DNA of 64,000 nt, taken from the NCBI GenBank assembly GCA_934045075.1, contig OW203731.1, forward strand, positions 9,219,975 through 9,283,974. Reading direction: 5' to 3'. The notes beneath the pieces were generated by a model, which saw nothing but the letters and a program-made list of their open reading frames with translations, did not search any database and was not told the origin of the DNA. The translations under genes and the position numbers were made by a program. Source of the stretch: Yponomeuta sedellus. Taxonomy: Eukaryota; Arthropoda; Insecta; Lepidoptera; Yponomeutidae. Positions 61,111 to 64,000 of this stretch are shown here, piece by piece (the stretch's first letter is position 1; the number at the start of each line of letters is the position of its first letter).

Positions 61111-64000
61111 ATGGAAACATCGACTTTCAAGTACAATATTGCACCTCTAGAAGGTAAAATAAATTGGGACACATGGAAGTACAAAATACTTATCGTACTC
61201 AAGAGCATACCTCGCGCTCTTGACGTAATCGAAGGCAGACTTACCTCGGATGGAGAAAGTGAAGCCAGTGCGACCGCAGCATCTACCGTTGCTGTGTCCG
61301 AGTTCACAAAGGCGGACTCGAGTGCTCTTTTCTTGATCACCAACAACATGACCGAAGAAATGTTACGAAAAGTTATGAGATTCACGTCTGCTCGAGAAAT
61401 TTGGTTAGAGCCACATCGAATGTTCGACGGAACTAATGAAGACAAGACCTTTCTATTATGTATGAGTTTCTTTGGATTGAAAAAGCATCCTGCTGACGAC
61501 GCAGTAACTCATATGTCAAAATTGAAAAATATTTGGACCTTACTAAACAAAGAGCTTGGCGAAGATAAGAAGCTTCCAGATCTTCTTATGGTTTGCAAGA
61601 CTCTCGATACACTAGGGGACGAATACATTCAATTTAAGAGTGGATGGTTGATGTGTCCGACGTCCGCACGAACTGTCGACAACCTAACTGATCGTCTGTG
61701 CGTTTTTGAAAGAAACTTGATGGTTTCTATCGAGCCACTAGAGCAAGAGGCTTTAGCGACATCAAGCACACAGAAAGGGACCAAGAAAAAGAGCAAAGAT
61801 GCAAAGATTAAATGCAACTACTGTTCGGTGATAGGTCATCGCGTGAAGGATTGCAAAAGATGGCTTCAAGATGGCAAACCTCCAAGGAGCAGAAATCCTC
61901 TTCCCTCTTCGTCGTCCCAAACAAGAAAATCTCAAATAGCAGATTCAATGTACTTACAAACGGAAGTACTGACATCAGAACATGAAGTAACGACGACTTC
62001 ATCAAGCACAGTCAACTGGTACGTTGATAACGGCGCAACATGCCACGTTAGCAATCGCGGAGAACTATTTAAGAGTTTCCAATCGTTCGACAAGATGCAC
62101 ACCGTCCTTACAGCCAATGGTAACGCATTACAAGCCAAAGGAAAAGGGAATATCGTCATCAAATCGGAAGTACGAGGAAAAGAATACGAGATCACCCTGA
62201 TTGACGTATGGTACGTGCCACAGATCACGAAGAACCTGTTCTCTGTCCTAGCTGCTCATGATAACAACTCAATAAGCAAGTTTGAGTCGACACCAACGAG
62301 CTGCACCATGTCGTCTGTACGAACATTTGTAAAACGAGAGTTGGGAGTAGAACTTCCTCAAGATGAATATATCTGTGAAAGCTGTATATTTGGCAAGTCA
62401 CATCGTTTGAAGTTTGGTACCCGACCTAGAGCTTCAAAACCTGGCGAACTTGTACACAGCGATGTATGCGGACCGTTTCCTAACTCATTTACAAATTTAC
62501 GCTATTTCCTGCTGTTTAAAGATGACTTCACCGGCTATCGTTTTGTTTACTTTCTGAAAGCCAAGTCAGAAGTGAAACAGAAAATGCAAGAATTAATCGC
62601 CGAAGCACGAAATACAGGTCATCTTATCGAAACACTCCTAAGTGACAATGGAGGCGAGTTTGACAACAAGGAAGTGCGTGAGATCCTCGCCGCACTTGGA
62701 ATCAAACAAAGGCTGACAATGCCGTATACTCCCGAGCAAAACGGCTCCAGCGAGAGAGAAAATAGGACCTTGGTAGAAGCTGTAAGGACTATTATGCTCA
62801 GCGGAAGTTTCGATCAAAAGCTTTGGGCCGAGTTAGTTAATGCGGCTGCCTACGTTCTCAACAGAACCGGTCCTTCCCGTACGGAGAACAAAGCACCCTA
62901 TGAACTATGGCATGGAAAGAAACCGAAAGTGGCTCACCTACGCATATTGGGCTGCAGAGCCTACGTCCATGTCCCCAAACAGAAGCGGAAGAAACTCTCC
63001 ATGAAAGCCATAAAAGGAAGATTAATAGGATACGATAAAGATGATGGCTACCGTATCTGGTGCGATAATAATAAGATGATTCGATCGCGAGACGTAATCT
63101 TCGATGAGAAACCACTTGAGAGAACTCAATGCGATGACGTTGTACCTGCGATAACGAGAAAAGAAACACCGTTCAACGAATACGAGTTGAAAGTATCTTT
63201 TAATCAAGAGCGCAATGAAGTTCATCAAGTACCGACTACAAGCCATCAACAAGAGCAATCTGAACCTGATCTACAGGATCAAGGATGTTCATTGCAACTT
63301 CACGATCAGAGTGCACGATTTGAATTTAATGAGGAAAATCCTGTTATTGCTGAAGAGTCTAGACCACCGAGTACAACCTGGTACGACGCTGATCTAGGTG
63401 TTTCATCAGACTCCGAAAATGATTTAGCAGAACCTAGATATAATCTACCAGATAGGAGCACAATTCGTCCTCCAGAGAAATTCAGAGATTGCTGTGCACT
63501 TACCGATGAAGAAGCTGAACCCACTACGTTCAAGGAAGCTATGAAGAGCCCACATAAAGACGAGTGGATAAAAGCTATGTTGAAGGAGTTAGATTCTTTG
63601 AAAGAGAATAACACGTGGTCTCTTCAAGAACTACCTCAAGATAGAAAAGCCATTCCGTGCAAATGGGTTTTTAAGATAAAGAGAAATCCTGATGGCTCTA
63701 TCGACAAATATAAAAAGAGATTGGTTGCGAAAGGTTTCAAACAACGCAAAGGAATCGACTACAAGGAAACATACAGTCCAGTAGCCAGATTAGCAACCAT
63801 ACGATCACTGTTAAGTGTTGCTGCAAGTGAAAGGATGTACCTCACACAGTTCGACGTGACTACAGCCTTTCTCCACGGTGAACTCGAGGAAGAGTTGTAT
63901 ATGCAGCAACCCGAAGGTTTTCACGACGGCTCTACCCGCGTATGTCGTCTGAACCGAAGCCTATACGGTCTGAAGCAAGCGCCCCGCTGTTGGAATCATA
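61111..64000 (+). CDS. Copia Gag-Pol polyprotein (3'-incomplete)
   Basis: ATG at 61111, 30 bp after the LTR; 963 codons open to the edge. Gag region (residues 1-230, with INWDTWKYKI near the start); CCHC knuckle CNYCSVIGHRVKDC from residue 235; protease motif WYVDNGATCHVS with Asp 306 (DNGA rather than the usual DSGA); a reduced pre-integrase zinc domain in which only C422 and C425 (ICESCIFGK) are clear and the usual WH...LGH is not; integrase core D451 (HSDVCGPF), D512 (LLSDNGGEF), E548 (QNGSSERENR), the last two 35 apart; the SKAP-type region LWHGKKPKVAHLRILGC; then RT with KWVFKIKRNPDGS, RLVAKGFKQRKGIDY, FDVTTAFLHG (catalytic Asp 915) and LYGLKQAPRCW at the edge. It copies element RNA to DNA and integrates it. 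Weak points are the altered protease triplet and the missing His pair. Confidence 0.95.
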   Translation, partial: METSTFKYNIAPLEGKINWDTWKYKILIVLKSIPRALDVIEGRLTSDGESEASATAASTVAVSEFTKADSSALFLITNNMTEEMLRKVMRFTSAREIWLEPHRMFDGTNEDKTFLLCMSFFGLKKHPADDAVTHMSKLKNIWTLLNKELGEDKKLPDLLMVCKTLDTLGDEYIQFKSGWLMCPTSARTVDNLTDRLCVFERNLMVSIEPLEQEALATSSTQKGTKKKSKDAKIKCNYCSVIGHRVKDCKRWLQDGKPPRSRNPLPSSSSQTRKSQIADSMYLQTEVLTSEHEVTTTSSSTVNWYVDNGATCHVSNRGELFKSFQSFDKMHTVLTANGNALQAKGKGNIVIKSEVRGKEYEITLIDVWYVPQITKNLFSVLAAHDNNSISKFESTPTSCTMSSVRTFVKRELGVELPQDEYICESCIFGKSHRLKFGTRPRASKPGELVHSDVCGPFPNSFTNLRYFLLFKDDFTGYRFVYFLKAKSEVKQKMQELIAEARNTGHLIETLLSDNGGEFDNKEVREILAALGIKQRLTMPYTPEQNGSSERENRTLVEAVRTIMLSGSFDQKLWAELVNAAAYVLNRTGPSRTENKAPYELWHGKKPKVAHLRILGCRAYVHVPKQKRKKLSMKAIKGRLIGYDKDDGYRIWCDNNKMIRSRDVIFDEKPLERTQCDDVVPAITRKETPFNEYELKVSFNQERNEVHQVPTTSHQQEQSEPDLQDQGCSLQLHDQSARFEFNEENPVIAEESRPPSTTWYDADLGVSSDSENDLAEPRYNLPDRSTIRPPEKFRDCCALTDEEAEPTTFKEAMKSPHKDEWIKAMLKELDSLKENNTWSLQELPQDRKAIPCKWVFKIKRNPDGSIDKYKKRLVAKGFKQRKGIDYKETYSPVARLATIRSLLSVAASERMYLTQFDVTTAFLHGELEEELYMQQPEGFHDGSTRVCRLNRSLYGLKQAPRCWNH

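Larger units (their letters stand above)
60843..64000 (+). mobile_element. Ty1/copia LTR retrotransposon, runs off the right edge
   Basis: LTR, priming-site-like GGTTATGG, and one uninterrupted Gag-protease-integrase-RT frame. The order protease-integrase-RT is the copia order, unlike the gypsy element at 8294. There is no stop or frameshift in 963 codons, so the copy is young or under constraint. RNase H and the 3' LTR lie outside. Confidence 0.93.

Noticed and set aside
1..64000. CRISPR arrays, rRNA genes, bacterial operons or plasmid-type origins
   Set aside because: No regularly spaced repeats with unique spacers, no rRNA cores and no bacterial gene structure. The 5S similarity is limited to a SINE head.

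Overview
The window looks like nuclear DNA of a moth or butterfly (Lepidoptera). It is AT-rich and intron-dominated, and it is packed with repeats whose consensus I recognise from lepidopteran genomes: tRNA- and 5S-headed SINEs, the block around 'cgttaagccgttggt', 'ccactgctggacata' repeats, RTE tails, mariner and Ty1/copia. No bacterial-style genes, operons, rRNA genes or CRISPR arrays were found. The species assignment is inference from memory of these repeats, not a database result.

Host genes. The only confidently named host gene is a zinc transporter of the ZIP11 (SLC39A11) type on the minus strand. Four coding exons (51675-51782, 50434-50668, 38818-39005, 32896-33089) join in perfect phase and give the first 241 codons, including the HNIPEG metal-binding helix. 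The rest of the gene was not found and probably lies beyond position 1, so almost everything from 1 to 51 kb is intron of this gene. Upstream of it, at 53.0-55.0 kb on the minus strand, is a probable multi-exon gene with a THAP zinc-finger domain; its start and one exon junction are unresolved. Two more THAP modules lie on the plus strand inside the ZIP11 introns: a decayed one at 5.9-7.7 kb and a single exon at 40.9 kb. A DDE transposase-like fragment with a splice acceptor lies at 57.2-57.8 kb.

Mobile DNA. From left to right: a Ty3/gypsy-type LTR element (8294-12369) with nearly identical LTRs whose protease, RT and RNase H are deleted in frame, giving a Gag-integrase fusion; a decayed mariner (17926-19217); a decayed RTE-type LINE (about 19660-21530); a Harbinger-like element (34788-36534, TTA target duplication) nested in a lepidopteran repeat; a hAT-like element (42275-43322, 8-bp duplication) nested in a LINE 3' end; a pogo-like element (45452-46535, TA duplication); a nearly intact mariner (47533-48825); several fold-back elements at 55-60 kb; and a Ty1/copia element (LTR 60843-61080, open Gag-Pol from 61111) that runs off the right edge.

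Most unusual signal. A tRNA-headed short element occurs at seven places. At least four copies carry a second tRNA-like head in inverted orientation, and three are flanked by exact 13-15-bp target duplications. The copy at 37365-38405 is a multimer of a 311-bp unit, two units facing left and about one and a half facing right, inside one 15-bp duplication. Copies begin and end at different points of the same unit, as if templated by a concatemer or a circle.
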